From assembly GCA_902625475.1 (NCBI GenBank), contig CACOBR010000003.1:62001-126000 (forward strand): DNA of 64,000 bases. Direction: 5' to 3'. The notes under the pieces were generated by a model. The model saw only the letters and a list, made by a program, of their open reading frames with translations. It was not told where the DNA came from and ran no database searches. This document shows, in pieces, positions 1-10,206 of the stretch. The stretch comes from an uncultured Alphaproteobacteria bacterium (GTDB lineage: Bacteria > Pseudomonadota > Alphaproteobacteria > Rhodobacterales > Rhodobacteraceae). Positions within the stretch are counted from its first letter, which is position 1; each line of letters starts with the position of its first letter. Both the position numbers and the translations under genes were made by a program.

Positions 1-237
1 TGACTTTGCAACACCATGTGCAGAAAAAACCACTGGTCTGTCTTTTGGACATTCAAATAATTCATTGACAAATATGGCTCCTTTTTTTTCTAAATCTTCT
101 ACAACATATTTATTATGTACTATCTCATGACGTACATATACAGGTTTTCCATATTTCTGCAGACATTTTTCTACAATTTCTATTGCACGATCTACACCTG
201 CACAAAATCCTCTTGGAGCAGCAACTAAAAGTTTCAT
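1..237 (-). CDS. ispH: 4-hydroxy-3-methylbut-2-enyl diphosphate reductase, N-terminal part (runs off left edge)
   Basis: Reverse-strand translation [54 protein letters not shown] matches the IspH N-terminal signature; not in the supplied ORF track because it is truncated. Confidence 0.93.
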   Translation of the reverse strand, partial: MKLLVAAPRGFCAGVDRAIEIVEKCLQKYGKPVYVRHEIVHNKYVVEDLEKKGAIFVNELFECPKDRPVVFSAHGVAKS

Positions 238-372
238 AAGCTTTCTAAATTATTATTAGTCTAAAGATAATGCTGTTAGAAATTTTGGTCAATATTTATA
301 TAATCTGTTATATTTAAATAATTTTCAAAATATTATAATAAATTTAAATTATTACAAAAAAATCTTAATATT

Positions 373-951
373 ATGACTAAATACTACATTGCTCTTGGAA
401 GTAATTTAGAAACAGAAAATATGACTAGATTAGAGATACTCAATAAAGCTCTAGAATATTTCCCAATGTTCAGTATTTCATTAGTTAAAGTAAGTTCATT
501 TTGGGAAAGCAAATCATATCCTAATAAAAATCAACCAAATTTTATTAATGCTGTTTCAGAAGTACAATCTGTATTAAATCCTTATCAAACATTATGTTCA
601 TTAAAAGAAATTGAAATCATTCTTGGAAGAAAAATAAATAGTAGGTGGGGGAGTAGAGTATTAGATCTTGATATATTAGCAGCAGGTTCTTTAATATTAC
701 CAAATTTGCAAATATTTAATAAATGGCTGAAAATGCCTCTTGAGGAACAAATGCAAAATCAACCTAACAAATTAATTTTGCCACATCCAAGAATACAAGA
801 CCGTCTTTTTGTATTAAAACCTTTAAGTGAAATTGATCCTAACTGGATTCATCCTGTACTAAATAAAAAACCCTATGAACTCATTGATCAGAATTATTGG
901 AATGAGGAAAGCTTATTAAGTTTGGTAGAAAATAAAAATTTTATTCTATAG
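373..951 (+). CDS. folK: 2-amino-4-hydroxy-6-hydroxymethyldihydropteridine pyrophosphokinase
   Basis: GSNL start, WGSRVLDLDIL and LPHPRIQDRLFVLKPLSEI motifs of HPPK. Confidence 0.9.
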   Translation: MTKYYIALGSNLETENMTRLEILNKALEYFPMFSISLVKVSSFWESKSYPNKNQPNFINAVSEVQSVLNPYQTLCSLKEIEIILGRKINSRWGSRVLDLDILAAGSLILPNLQIFNKWLKMPLEEQMQNQPNKLILPHPRIQDRLFVLKPLSEIDPNWIHPVLNKKPYELIDQNYWNEESLLSLVENKNFIL

Positions 952-1002
952 TATTGATTTTTTTTGATTATGATAATATTAGTCTCAACCAAGGAGATAA
1001 AA

Positions 1003-1359
1003 ATGGCCAGAATCACAGTTGAAGATTGTATTGATAAAGTTCCCAACAGATTTGATTTAGTTTTATTAGCAGCTCATAGAGCTCGTGAGATATCATTGGG
1101 TGCTGAGCTCACTGTTGACAGGGATAAGGATAAAAATCCTGTAGTTGCTCTAAGAGAAATAGCTGATGAAACATTAACTGCTGATCAAATTCGTGAGTCA
1201 GCTATTGAAAGTAGACAATTACAGATTGAGGTTGATGAACCTGAAGAAGATCAAATGGCTATTCTTATGGGATCTGAAGCAGTTGATGACAGTCCGGAAG
1301 AAGAAACTTCTGAAGAAAATCTCTTGAGAGCTTTGATGGAAGCACAAGAAAAAAAATAA
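1003..1359 (+). CDS. rpoZ: DNA-directed RNA polymerase omega subunit
   Basis: [30 protein letters not shown]; start moved to ATG 1003 preceded by AAGGAG. Confidence 0.95.
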   Translation: MARITVEDCIDKVPNRFDLVLLAAHRAREISLGAELTVDRDKDKNPVVALREIADETLTADQIRESAIESRQLQIEVDEPEEDQMAILMGSEAVDDSPEEETSEENLLRALMEAQEKK

Positions 1360-1382
1360 TATCATTTTGAGTGGCTTCAATA

Positions 1383-3542
1383 ATGCTAAGTATTGAAGAT
1401 CTTATAAATCAAATTAAATCATATAATCCTAATGCAGATTTTGATTTAATAAAAAAATCCTACAACTACGGTTTTAATGCTCACAAAGGTCAGTATAGAG
1501 CATCAGGTGAAATATATTTTACTCATCCTGTTCAGGTTGCTAAAATTGTAATTGATTTAAAATTAGACGAGTCAACTGTAAAAACAGCTCTTTTACATGA
1601 TACAGTAGAAGATACTGACAGCTCACTAAACCAATTAGAGATTGTTTTTGGTAGTGAGGTATCACAACTAGTTGATGGTGTGACAAAGCTCACAAATCTA
1701 GAATTAAGTTCCTTAGAAACAAAGCATGCTGAAAATTTCAGAAAATTATTTATGGCTATGAGTAAAGATGTAAGGGTTTTATTGGTAAAATTAGCTGATA
1801 GATTACACAATATGAGAACTATAAAGGCTTTACCTACAGATAAACAGATTAGAAAATCAAAAGAAACAATGGAAATTTTTGCTCCATTAGCTGGCCGTAT
1901 GGGTATGCAATTTATGAGAGAGGAGTTAGAAGACCTCAGTTTCCGAGTACTTAATCCTGAAGCCAGGAATTCAATTATTAGAAGATTTATAACCTTAAGA
2001 AAAGAAACAGATGATTTAGTACCTAAGATTATAGATGATATTAAACAACAATTAAAAAAAGAAAATGTAAATGCAAGAGTTACTGGAAGAGAAAAAAAAC
2101 CTTATTCTATATGGAGAAAAATGCAGTATAAAAAAGAGGGTTTTACAAGACTTTCTGATATATTTGCCTTTAGAATAGTAACTAAAAATGAAACAGATGC
2201 ATATATTGCAATGGGGTCAGTTCATAGTAGATGGAGAGCAGTACCTGGTAAATTCAAAGACTACATCAGTCATCCCAAAAGTAATGGATATAGATCAATT
2301 CATACTACAGTTTCTGGAAGAGATGGTAAGAGGGTTGAAGTTCAGATCAGGACAGAAGAAATGGATGAAGTTGCGGAAAGTGGAGTTGCGGCTCACTGGT
2401 CTTATAGGGATGGTGAAAGAGTAAAAAATCCATTTGTTGTTGATCCTTTTAAGTGGTTAAGGGGATTAAGTGATGGATTTATAAAGAGTGAAAATCCAAG
2501 TGAGTTTTTTGAACACGTGAAACTCGAAATGTTTCAAGATCAGGTATTTTGTTTTACTCCAAAAGGAGAAGTAATAAAATTACCAAGGGGTGCAACACCT
2601 ATCGACTTTGCTTATGCGATTCATACCAGAATTGGTGATAGTTGTGTTGGTTCGCTCGTTGACGGGCAAAGGGTTCCTTTATGGACAAAATTAAAAAATG
2701 GACAATCAGTTTCAATTATTAGATCGGAAGCACAAAAACCACAATCAAGTTGGGAAACAATGGTTTGTACAGGAAGAGCAAAAACAGCTATAAGAAGAAA
2801 ATTAAGAGAAGAAAAAAGAGAAGAAAATATTAAAATTGGCAAAGAAATTGCCCGTGTTTCATTTGAAAATATTGGAAAAAAAGTAACTGAAAAAGCACTA
2901 CTAACTGCAGCCAAAAAGTTAGTAATTAATAATGTTGATGATCTTTTGGCTGCTCTTGGTTCAGTAGAATTAACAGGTGATGAATTGATTAAAACCCTAT
3001 ATCCAAAAAAGGTGACTGGTCTTACAATACAAAATTTTGGTGAAAGGAAACTTTCTTTTGTTGGTTTGGATCCTCATCAGCAGGCCAATACTGCTTCCTG
3101 TTGTAAGCCAATCCCAGGAGAAAGGATTGTCGGTATAACTGAAAAAAATAAAGGAATAATAATACACGCTATTGATTGTGATAATTTAGAAAATTTAGAT
3201 ATTAAATCAAGAAATTGGTTAGATTTAAGATGGCCAGAAGGTGATATTCAAATTTCACATCCTACAAGTCTAACTATTTCTATGTACAATGGTGTTGGAG
3301 TTCTTGGGAGGATATGCTCCCTAATTGGTGAAAGAGGAGCAAACATAACCAATATTGATTTTGTTGATAGAAAACCTGATTTTTACAGTATTGTCATAGA
3401 AATTCATGTAAAAGATCTTAAGCATCTATCTGATATTATGACATCTATTGAGGCCGATACTGATATTGCAACAGTAATTAGAACAAAAGAGTTTATAGAG
3501 ACACCTAGTAATCAAAAAATTCAATCACTATCTAACTATTGA
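1383..3542 (+). CDS. rsh: RelA/SpoT family (p)ppGpp synthetase/hydrolase
   Basis: HD domain (HDTVEDTD, LADRLHNMRT), synthetase domain, TGS (FCFTPKGEVIKLPRGATPIDFAYAIHT) and C-terminal ACT. ATG 1383 preferred over GTG 1371. Confidence 0.95.
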   Translation: MLSIEDLINQIKSYNPNADFDLIKKSYNYGFNAHKGQYRASGEIYFTHPVQVAKIVIDLKLDESTVKTALLHDTVEDTDSSLNQLEIVFGSEVSQLVDGVTKLTNLELSSLETKHAENFRKLFMAMSKDVRVLLVKLADRLHNMRTIKALPTDKQIRKSKETMEIFAPLAGRMGMQFMREELEDLSFRVLNPEARNSIIRRFITLRKETDDLVPKIIDDIKQQLKKENVNARVTGREKKPYSIWRKMQYKKEGFTRLSDIFAFRIVTKNETDAYIAMGSVHSRWRAVPGKFKDYISHPKSNGYRSIHTTVSGRDGKRVEVQIRTEEMDEVAESGVAAHWSYRDGERVKNPFVVDPFKWLRGLSDGFIKSENPSEFFEHVKLEMFQDQVFCFTPKGEVIKLPRGATPIDFAYAIHTRIGDSCVGSLVDGQRVPLWTKLKNGQSVSIIRSEAQKPQSSWETMVCTGRAKTAIRRKLREEKREENIKIGKEIARVSFENIGKKVTEKALLTAAKKLVINNVDDLLAALGSVELTGDELIKTLYPKKVTGLTIQNFGERKLSFVGLDPHQQANTASCCKPIPGERIVGITEKNKGIIIHAIDCDNLENLDIKSRNWLDLRWPEGDIQISHPTSLTISMYNGVGVLGRICSLIGERGANITNIDFVDRKPDFYSIVIEIHVKDLKHLSDIMTSIEADTDIATVIRTKEFIETPSNQKIQSLSNY

Positions 3543-3564
3543 TTGTCTAATTATCACTTATATC

Positions 3565-4146
3565 ATGGTATTTAAGAGAAAAAAAAAGCTGACTATATAC
3601 AAAAATCTTAAATCCTTTTTTTTTCCTGAAAGAGGATGGAGAAGAGCTATTGAGTATATAAGTCACAGGATTAGGAGATTACCAGACACTCCTCATAGAA
3701 TTGCATTAGGTCTTTCTTTTGGAGTTTTGGCTTCTTTTTCTCCTTTATTTGGATTTCATTTTTTATTAGGAGCTTTTTTAGCATACTTATTTAATGCAAA
3801 CGTGTTTGCATCTATATTAGGAACTTTTTTTGGAAATCCTATAACTTTTACATTTATAGCGGCTATCAATGTTAGAACAGGTAGTTTTATATTAGATAAA
3901 ATTTCTAAAGTTAAAAATGAGCAAAGTATTTCTGATACTTGGGAATTCGATTCTGAATTTACTAGTTTAAGTGTTTTTGAAAAATTTCTAGTTGAAGTTT
4001 ATTTTGAAAAATTTATTCCTTACAGTATTGGTGGAATAATATGCGGAATTATTACTGCTTTAATAGTATATTTATTATCAAAACCACTTATAAGTTCTTA
4101 TCAAAAAAGAAAAAAAAAAAGAAAAAAAATTAATGCTAAATTATAA
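3565..4146 (+). CDS. DUF2062 domain membrane protein
   Basis: PHRIALGLSFGVLASFSPLFGFHF pattern and conserved position between rsh and pdxJ in alphaproteobacteria. Confidence 0.8.
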   Translation: MVFKRKKKLTIYKNLKSFFFPERGWRRAIEYISHRIRRLPDTPHRIALGLSFGVLASFSPLFGFHFLLGAFLAYLFNANVFASILGTFFGNPITFTFIAAINVRTGSFILDKISKVKNEQSISDTWEFDSEFTSLSVFEKFLVEVYFEKFIPYSIGGIICGIITALIVYLLSKPLISSYQKRKKKRKKINAKL

Positions 4147-4163
4147 TGGAGTAAATTTTAATA

Positions 4164-4916
4164 ATGAATAAAATTCCTAGAATTCGCTTAGGTGTGAATA
4201 TTGATCATGTAGCAACGCTTAGAAATGCCAGGGGCACCTTTTATCCTGATCCTCTAAAAATGGTAAAACTTCTAGAAAAATTAGATGTCGATGGAGTTAC
4301 TGTTCATCTTAGAGAAGATAGAAGACACATAATTGATTCAGATGTTAAGAGAATTACTAATGAATCTCATCTTCCAGTTAATTTAGAAATGGCTGCTACA
4401 GAGGAGATGCAAAAAATCGCTACAGAACTCATTCCTAATGCTGTTTGTTTGGTTCCAGAGAAAAGAGAAGAAAGAACTACAGAAGGGGGTCTAGATGTTA
4501 TAACTGAGGAAAATAAATTAAAAAATTTTTTAGATCCAATAATCCAAAAAAATATTCGAGTTTCGTTATTTGTTTCACCCGATGTTAGTCAAATAGAAGC
4601 AGCTTCTAGAGTTGGAGCAAATATTATTGAACTTAATACAGGAACTTTTTGTGATTTGTTGATTGAAAATAAAAAGAAAGAGTATTTGGAAGAGTTTGAG
4701 AAACTGAAGGAGGCTTCAGTTTACGGAAAGAAACTAGGATTAGAAATTCATGGTGGTCATGGTTTAACTTTCGAAAGTGTAAAGTATATTGCATCTATTC
4801 CTGAAATAAGAGAATTAAACATAGGTCATTTTTTAATTTCACAAGCAGTTTTTGATGGTATAGAAAAAACAATTAATACAATGAGATTAGAAATTGATAA
4901 CTCTCAAAAAAAATAG
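4164..4916 (+). CDS. pdxJ: pyridoxine 5'-phosphate synthase
   Basis: RLGVNIDHVATLRNARGT and HGGHGLTFESV motifs. Confidence 0.96.
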   Translation: MNKIPRIRLGVNIDHVATLRNARGTFYPDPLKMVKLLEKLDVDGVTVHLREDRRHIIDSDVKRITNESHLPVNLEMAATEEMQKIATELIPNAVCLVPEKREERTTEGGLDVITEENKLKNFLDPIIQKNIRVSLFVSPDVSQIEAASRVGANIIELNTGTFCDLLIENKKKEYLEEFEKLKEASVYGKKLGLEIHGGHGLTFESVKYIASIPEIRELNIGHFLISQAVFDGIEKTINTMRLEIDNSQKK

Positions 4917-4923
4917 GTAATTT

Positions 4924-5337
4924 ATGTTGCTCGGTCTAGGAAATGATATTGTTTCTGTTAATAGAATAAAAAATTCTTACAAAAGATTTGGTAAACGTTT
5001 AGAGAATAGAATTTATACAACTGCAGAAATAAAATTGATCTGGGAAAGAGGATCTCCTTGTTTTAAGACCCTTTCTAGTCGTTGGGCTGCTAAAGAGGCA
5101 TTTGTAAAAGCATTAGGTACAGGTTTCAGAAAAGGAATTTTTTGGAAAGATATTTCTGTGTTAAATAATTTGAATGGTAAACCTGAACTAGTTATAAGAG
5201 GCCAAGCTAAAGTTTGTCTAAATAGTATTCTACCTGCGGATACAAGTCCGATTACTCACATATCTATTTCAGATGAAAAGGAAATTGTTAACGCAATTGT
5301 AATAATCGAGGCAAGAGATTTAAATCATCTTAATTAA
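4924..5337 (+). CDS. acpS: holo-[acyl-carrier-protein] synthase
   Basis: GLGNDIVSVNRI and RWAAKEAFVKALGTG motifs. Confidence 0.95.
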   Translation: MLLGLGNDIVSVNRIKNSYKRFGKRLENRIYTTAEIKLIWERGSPCFKTLSSRWAAKEAFVKALGTGFRKGIFWKDISVLNNLNGKPELVIRGQAKVCLNSILPADTSPITHISISDEKEIVNAIVIIEARDLNHLN

Positions 5338-5356
5338 TATAGAGAATTGTAAAACA

Positions 5357-6148
5357 ATGGCTAAAAAAGATAAAAATCTTATTGATAGTATAAAAGAATT
5401 TCTAAAAACAATATTTTTTGCTTTATTGATTGCTGGATTAATCAGAACCCTTTTTTTTCAACCTTTTTGGATACCCTCAGGTTCTATGAAACCTAATCTT
5501 TTAATTGGAGATTACATTTTTGTTAACAAATTTGTATATGGTTATTCCAAATATTCATGTCCATTTTCGTTATGTCCTTTCTCTGGCAGAATATTTTATA
5601 CCGAGCCTAAAAGAGGAGATGTAGTCGTATTTAGGCATCCAGTAAATGGGAAAGATTATGTAAAAAGGTTAATCGGACTTCCAGGTGATGAAATATCTAT
5701 TAAAGATGGACGTCTAATAATAAATGGAGAAAAAATAAATACTCAACAAATTGAGCCTTTTTCTGAAAAAAAAGAAATGCAAGGTCCTTTAGCATCTATT
5801 CCAAGATGTAGTAATGCGCCAGTTTCTTTAGGCGCTCAATGTAAAAAAAGACAATTCCAAGAAGAAATTTTAGATGGTTTAACGGTAAATGTTCTTGATA
5901 TAGCAGATAATGAATATGGTGATAATATTACATCGCTGAAAGTTCCTAGGGATAATTTCTTTTTTATTGGTGATAATCGCGATAATTCATTAGACAGTCG
6001 TTTTGGTAGGACAGCAGGAGGTGTTGGTTTTGTTAAGTCTGAAAACCTCATTGGAAGAGCAGATGGAATTTTATTTTCTTCTGCTGGCAAGATGCTAATA
6101 TCTTTTTGGTCTTGGAGAAAAGATCGTTTTTTTAAGGCAGTAAATTGA
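5357..6148 (+). CDS. lepB: signal peptidase I
   Basis: IPSGSMKPNLLIGD, YVKRLIGLPGD and GDNRDNSLDSRFG motifs. Confidence 0.95.
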   Translation: MAKKDKNLIDSIKEFLKTIFFALLIAGLIRTLFFQPFWIPSGSMKPNLLIGDYIFVNKFVYGYSKYSCPFSLCPFSGRIFYTEPKRGDVVVFRHPVNGKDYVKRLIGLPGDEISIKDGRLIINGEKINTQQIEPFSEKKEMQGPLASIPRCSNAPVSLGAQCKKRQFQEEILDGLTVNVLDIADNEYGDNITSLKVPRDNFFFIGDNRDNSLDSRFGRTAGGVGFVKSENLIGRADGILFSSAGKMLISFWSWRKDRFFKAVN

Positions 6149-6825
6149 AACTTAATTCAAATCAAAAAGAATTATGCAAAAATATAGATTATTCATTTCA
6201 AAATCTTTATCTTCTTGAACAGGCTCTAATACATTCTTCTTTAAAATCAAGAGGCTTAAATAATAATCAAAGAATGGAATTTTTGGGAGATAGAATTCTT
6301 GGATTTGTAATTTCAGATTATCTATTTAATCATTATCCGAAATGGAGAGAAGGTGATCTTGCACTTAATTATAATGCATTAGTTTGTAAAGAAACATGTA
6401 GTGAAATTGCAGAGCAAATTGGATTAGGTCAGTCATTAATTATGGGTAAATCAGAGTCTCAGCACGGCGGTCGACTAAAAAAAGCTATACTAGCAGATGC
6501 TATAGAAGCTCTCATTGCTGCGGTATATCTTGATTCAAAATTAAGTATTGTCAAGCATTTAATCTTAAAATTATGGTCTTCAAAATTAAATAATGTAGGA
6601 GATATTGAGTTAGATCCTAAAACAGCATTGCAGCACTGGGTGCAAGAAAAAAAAGGTGGATTACCAAATTACACTGATTTGAAGAGGGAAGGATCTGATC
6701 ATGATCCAATTTTTTATGTGGAAGTTAAATTGAAAAATGGTTTGTCTGCTATTGGGAAAGATAAATCAAAAAGAAAAGCTCAACAAAATGCTGCTCAAAA
6801 ATTATTATCCAAAATAAAAAATTGA
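6145..6825 (+). CDS. rnc: ribonuclease III
   Basis: NQRMEFLGDRILGFVISDYLF and C-terminal dsRBD; TTG start overlapping the lepB stop. Confidence 0.95.
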   Translation: MKLNSNQKELCKNIDYSFQNLYLLEQALIHSSLKSRGLNNNQRMEFLGDRILGFVISDYLFNHYPKWREGDLALNYNALVCKETCSEIAEQIGLGQSLIMGKSESQHGGRLKKAILADAIEALIAAVYLDSKLSIVKHLILKLWSSKLNNVGDIELDPKTALQHWVQEKKGGLPNYTDLKREGSDHDPIFYVEVKLKNGLSAIGKDKSKRKAQQNAAQKLLSKIKN

Positions 6826-7703
6826 TAATGCTAAATCATCCTAAAAATTCTGGTATTGTTACAATTATTGGGGAAGTAAACGTAGGTAAGTCTAGTTTAT
6901 TAAATATTCTTGTTAAAAAGGATGTTTCAATTATAACGCATAAATCTAATACTACGAATAAGCAAATAAAAGGTATAAAAAATTATAAAAACTCTCAAAT
7001 TGTTTTTATTGACACCCCTGGTTTGTATATTAATAAGGGAAAGACTAATCGTAACTTCTTAAGTGAGATCTGGAGTGCAGTTACAGAAGCAGATTTTTTA
7101 TGCATAGTAGTTGATGGTAACAGAACTGTATCAAAAGTTTTGTATCAATTGCTTGAACAGATTAATGAAAAAAATATTCCAGAAAAAAGAATTATACTTG
7201 CAATTAATAAAATAGACTTAATTTCAAAAGATAAATTATTAAAAAAGACAAAAGAAATTAATGAGAAATATGAATTCGATAAAATATTTATGATTTCAGC
7301 CTTAAAAAATGACGGTATTGATGATTTATTGAATTGGTTTAGTAAACATTTACCTCAAAAAAAGTGGTCATATCCACCACACATTAGTTCTGATCAAACT
7401 TTTGATCAGCAAATGAATGAAAAAACCAGAGAGATAATTTTACTTCGAATTCATGACGAAATACCTTATAATCTCGAGGTTTCTTCAGATAATATAATAA
7501 ATGTTTCCAAATCAAAATTGAGAATTTTTCAATCCATTTATGTTCATAATCAAAGGCATCGAAGTATTTTGATAGGAAAAAAGGGGGAGACAATAAAATC
7601 TATATCCATAGGTGCACGAAAAAAAATAGAAAAGTTTACAAACAAAAAAATTGATCTTTTTTTGGAAGTAAAAATTAAGAAAAAAGGTGTAGTGGTTAAT
7701 TAA
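6822..7703 (+). CDS. era: GTPase Era
   Basis: G1 GEVNVGKSSLLN, G3 DTPGL, G4 NKID, C-terminal KH domain ILIGKKGETIKSI; position after rnc. Confidence 0.92.
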   Translation: MIMLNHPKNSGIVTIIGEVNVGKSSLLNILVKKDVSIITHKSNTTNKQIKGIKNYKNSQIVFIDTPGLYINKGKTNRNFLSEIWSAVTEADFLCIVVDGNRTVSKVLYQLLEQINEKNIPEKRIILAINKIDLISKDKLLKKTKEINEKYEFDKIFMISALKNDGIDDLLNWFSKHLPQKKWSYPPHISSDQTFDQQMNEKTREIILLRIHDEIPYNLEVSSDNIINVSKSKLRIFQSIYVHNQRHRSILIGKKGETIKSISIGARKKIEKFTNKKIDLFLEVKIKKKGVVVN

Positions 7704-7721
7704 GGTAAATTTAATAAAAGT

Positions 7722-8054
7722 ATGAAAATTTTAAGAGTAACTACTGAACTTTGGATTTCAGCGTATCGAACGAAATTAGAAAAAGAGGGTATTCCATTTT
7801 ATTTTTATAAAAAGGGTGATTACTCTGCTGGAGCAATATTAATTAAATTTTATAGTTTTGATGGTGAAGTAGAATTATATCACAGGGTTATAAATTTAAA
7901 TGGCAAACAAAAATGGGAATTACTTTTGATTGGTAGTGAACAAAAAATTGATAATGCCATAAAACGTCAATCTGACATGGATCCAGATATATGGGTTTTG
8001 GCAATTGATGATCCAAGAGGTAAAAATTATTTAAATGATTTTGACGAATTATAA
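7722..8054 (+). CDS. DUF1491 family protein
   Basis: Small protein between era and recO; C-terminal RQSDMDPDIWVLAIDDPRG is typical of the family. Confidence 0.75.
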   Translation: MKILRVTTELWISAYRTKLEKEGIPFYFYKKGDYSAGAILIKFYSFDGEVELYHRVINLNGKQKWELLLIGSEQKIDNAIKRQSDMDPDIWVLAIDDPRGKNYLNDFDEL

Positions 8055-8056
8055 TT

Positions 8057-8797
8057 ATGAATTGGACTGACGAAGGACTTTTATTAAGTGTTAAACCGCA
8101 TGGAGAAAGAGCAGCAGTTATTCAAGTTTTAACTGAAAATAAAGGTCTTCATGCTGGATTAATCCAAAATGCTTTTTCGAGAAAAATGAATTCTACTTTA
8201 CAACCTTCTAATCAACTCCATTTAAATTGGTCTAGTCGGTTAGAAGAACATTTAGGAATTTACAAAGCTGATTTATTAAGGAGCAGAGTTGATATTTTTT
8301 TATATAATAAGCTTGCTTTAGATGTTTTTAATACAATATCTGCTCTTTGTTTGTCGACGTTAGCTGAAAGAGATCCAATACCTGGACTATATAAAAATAC
8401 TACAAATTTTCTTGACCAAATAACTAATATAAAAAAATGGGAATTTTTTTATATTCATTGGGAATTGAATTTATTAGCATCTTTAGGTTACGGTCTTGAT
8501 TTAAAAAAATGTGCTGCGACTGGTACCACAGAAAATCTTTTTTATATTTCGCCCAAATCTGGGAAGGCTGTTTGTAAAGAAAAGGGTTTTAAATATGATA
8601 AAAAACTTCTACGTTTTCCTACAATTTTGAGGGATGTAGGAAAAAATTATGAATTTAATCGGTCGGATTTATTAGATGGGTTAAAAATAACAGGTTTTTT
8701 TTTAAAAAAATGCCTTATTGATTCCCTACAGAATAATCAGACTATAACTATAAGACAAAGATTAATCGATACCCTATCTAATGAGGAAAATACCTGA
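8057..8797 (+). CDS. recO: DNA repair protein RecO
   Basis: DEGLLLSVKPHGERAAVIQVLTENKGLHAGLI and core gene order. Confidence 0.92.
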   Translation: MNWTDEGLLLSVKPHGERAAVIQVLTENKGLHAGLIQNAFSRKMNSTLQPSNQLHLNWSSRLEEHLGIYKADLLRSRVDIFLYNKLALDVFNTISALCLSTLAERDPIPGLYKNTTNFLDQITNIKKWEFFYIHWELNLLASLGYGLDLKKCAATGTTENLFYISPKSGKAVCKEKGFKYDKKLLRFPTILRDVGKNYEFNRSDLLDGLKITGFFLKKCLIDSLQNNQTITIRQRLIDTLSNEENT

Positions 8798-8841
8798 TTT
8801 AAGCCATATAAATAGGGGTTTTAATTTTCTATTTCTCTGAA

Positions 8842-8955
8842 AAAGGCTCAAAAGGTGGAGTAAAAGGTGGACTTTTTCAACTTTTCATTTCCAATATGAC
8901 AGATATGACACTTATGACACCCACCCCCAGCCATATCCTTGAGGGTACCCAGAAA
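8842..8955 (+). repeat. dispersed intergenic repeat, copy 1 (left half)
   Basis: ..AAGGTGGACTTTTTCAACTTTTCATTTCCAATATGACAGATATGACACTTATGACACCCACCCCCAGCCATATCCTTGAGGGTACCC.. Confidence 0.85.
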
Positions 8956-9056
8956 TTCATCATTAGTTATTTCGATATACTTGATAAGTATTGAAATAAA
9001 AACACATAAAAATTACTATTATCAATATTAAAAATATAAGATAACCAAGGATTAAA

Positions 9057-10115
9057 ATGATTGTCGATTGTGAGGGTTCTTCAATTGAGTGTGGCCTATG
9101 TCATGGTGAGGAGGCTAGAGAACTTATTAGATATGCGATAAAACAATGGGAAGAAGAAATTTTATCTAAAAAGGGAAATAATCGATCAGCATTTAAAAAT
9201 TATATAAGTGATTTTCTTAATAATACTTCCCTTATAGATTCTATGAAATATCAAACCCCTGATCTTATAGAAGAGATGAAAGGAATTGCAAAAGGAAGTG
9301 GAATTTCTTTTGAAAAAATTGCTGCTTACAATCTTATGGATGAGCAATGGTGGTATGACCTTTCAATAAGAAATACTGAACCTGGATGTAGTCTAATTGG
9401 AATAAAAAAAGGAAAAGCTTCTTTATTGGGACAGAATATGGATTTACCAGCATTTATGGATGGATCACAAATTATTTTAAGAATTTCATCATTACACAAA
9501 CCAAGAAAAATATTACTTACTTCGGCAGGACTAATTGGTTTAACTGGAGTAAACGACCAAGGTATTGCAGTTTGTGTAAATACACTTTTAATGTTGCGTT
9601 CAAATTCTAAAGGTCTGCCAGTTGCAGCAGTATTAAGGTATCTTTTGGAAGAAAAAAAATTAGAAAATGTTAAAAATAAATTAACACACATCAATCATGC
9701 ATCTGGACAACATTATGCATTTGCAAATAAGAATGAATTAAGTGGCTATGAATCTTCAGCTTCTGGAAGCGTAAAAAGTTCAATTGATGGGAGTCAAATT
9801 CTCTTGCATACTAACCACCCCTTGGTTTCCAAGGATATTAATTCAAGAGCTAAAAAAATTATAAAAGAAAATAGAAGAATTAAAAACTCAGAGGAAAGAC
9901 TTGGTTTTTTAAAAAATCAAATAAACAAAAAAATGACTGAAAAAGACATAATTGAATTACTTTCAGATATAAGTACTCCTCTATGTGCAAAACCATCACA
10001 AAAATATAGAGGTCAGACTTTTGGGTCAATTCTCTTTAAACTAAGTGAAAATGTAAAAATATTTTATTGTTTGGGGATGCCTGGAAAAGCCAAGTGGAAA
10101 TCATTAACTTTCTAA
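9057..10115 (+). CDS. C45-family autoproteolytic acyltransferase/hydrolase
   Basis: NTEPGCSLIGI..GQNMD: candidate N-terminal-nucleophile Cys after GC and conserved downstream motif. Confidence 0.75.
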   Translation: MIVDCEGSSIECGLCHGEEARELIRYAIKQWEEEILSKKGNNRSAFKNYISDFLNNTSLIDSMKYQTPDLIEEMKGIAKGSGISFEKIAAYNLMDEQWWYDLSIRNTEPGCSLIGIKKGKASLLGQNMDLPAFMDGSQIILRISSLHKPRKILLTSAGLIGLTGVNDQGIAVCVNTLLMLRSNSKGLPVAAVLRYLLEEKKLENVKNKLTHINHASGQHYAFANKNELSGYESSASGSVKSSIDGSQILLHTNHPLVSKDINSRAKKIIKENRRIKNSEERLGFLKNQINKKMTEKDIIELLSDISTPLCAKPSQKYRGQTFGSILFKLSENVKIFYCLGMPGKAKWKSLTF

Positions 10116-10206
10116 TTTTATAAAATTATAGTTTCTATTTATTAATAGGAATTTTATTATTAATGCGTTAAATTTAAAAAAATGTATATTTATAAAATAT
10201 CAAAAC

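Noticed and set aside
6822-7703. Unusual G1 motif of Era (GEVNVGKSS instead of GRPNVGKST)
   Set aside because: Still satisfies GxxxxGK[ST] and all other G motifs and the KH domain are present; ordinary divergence.
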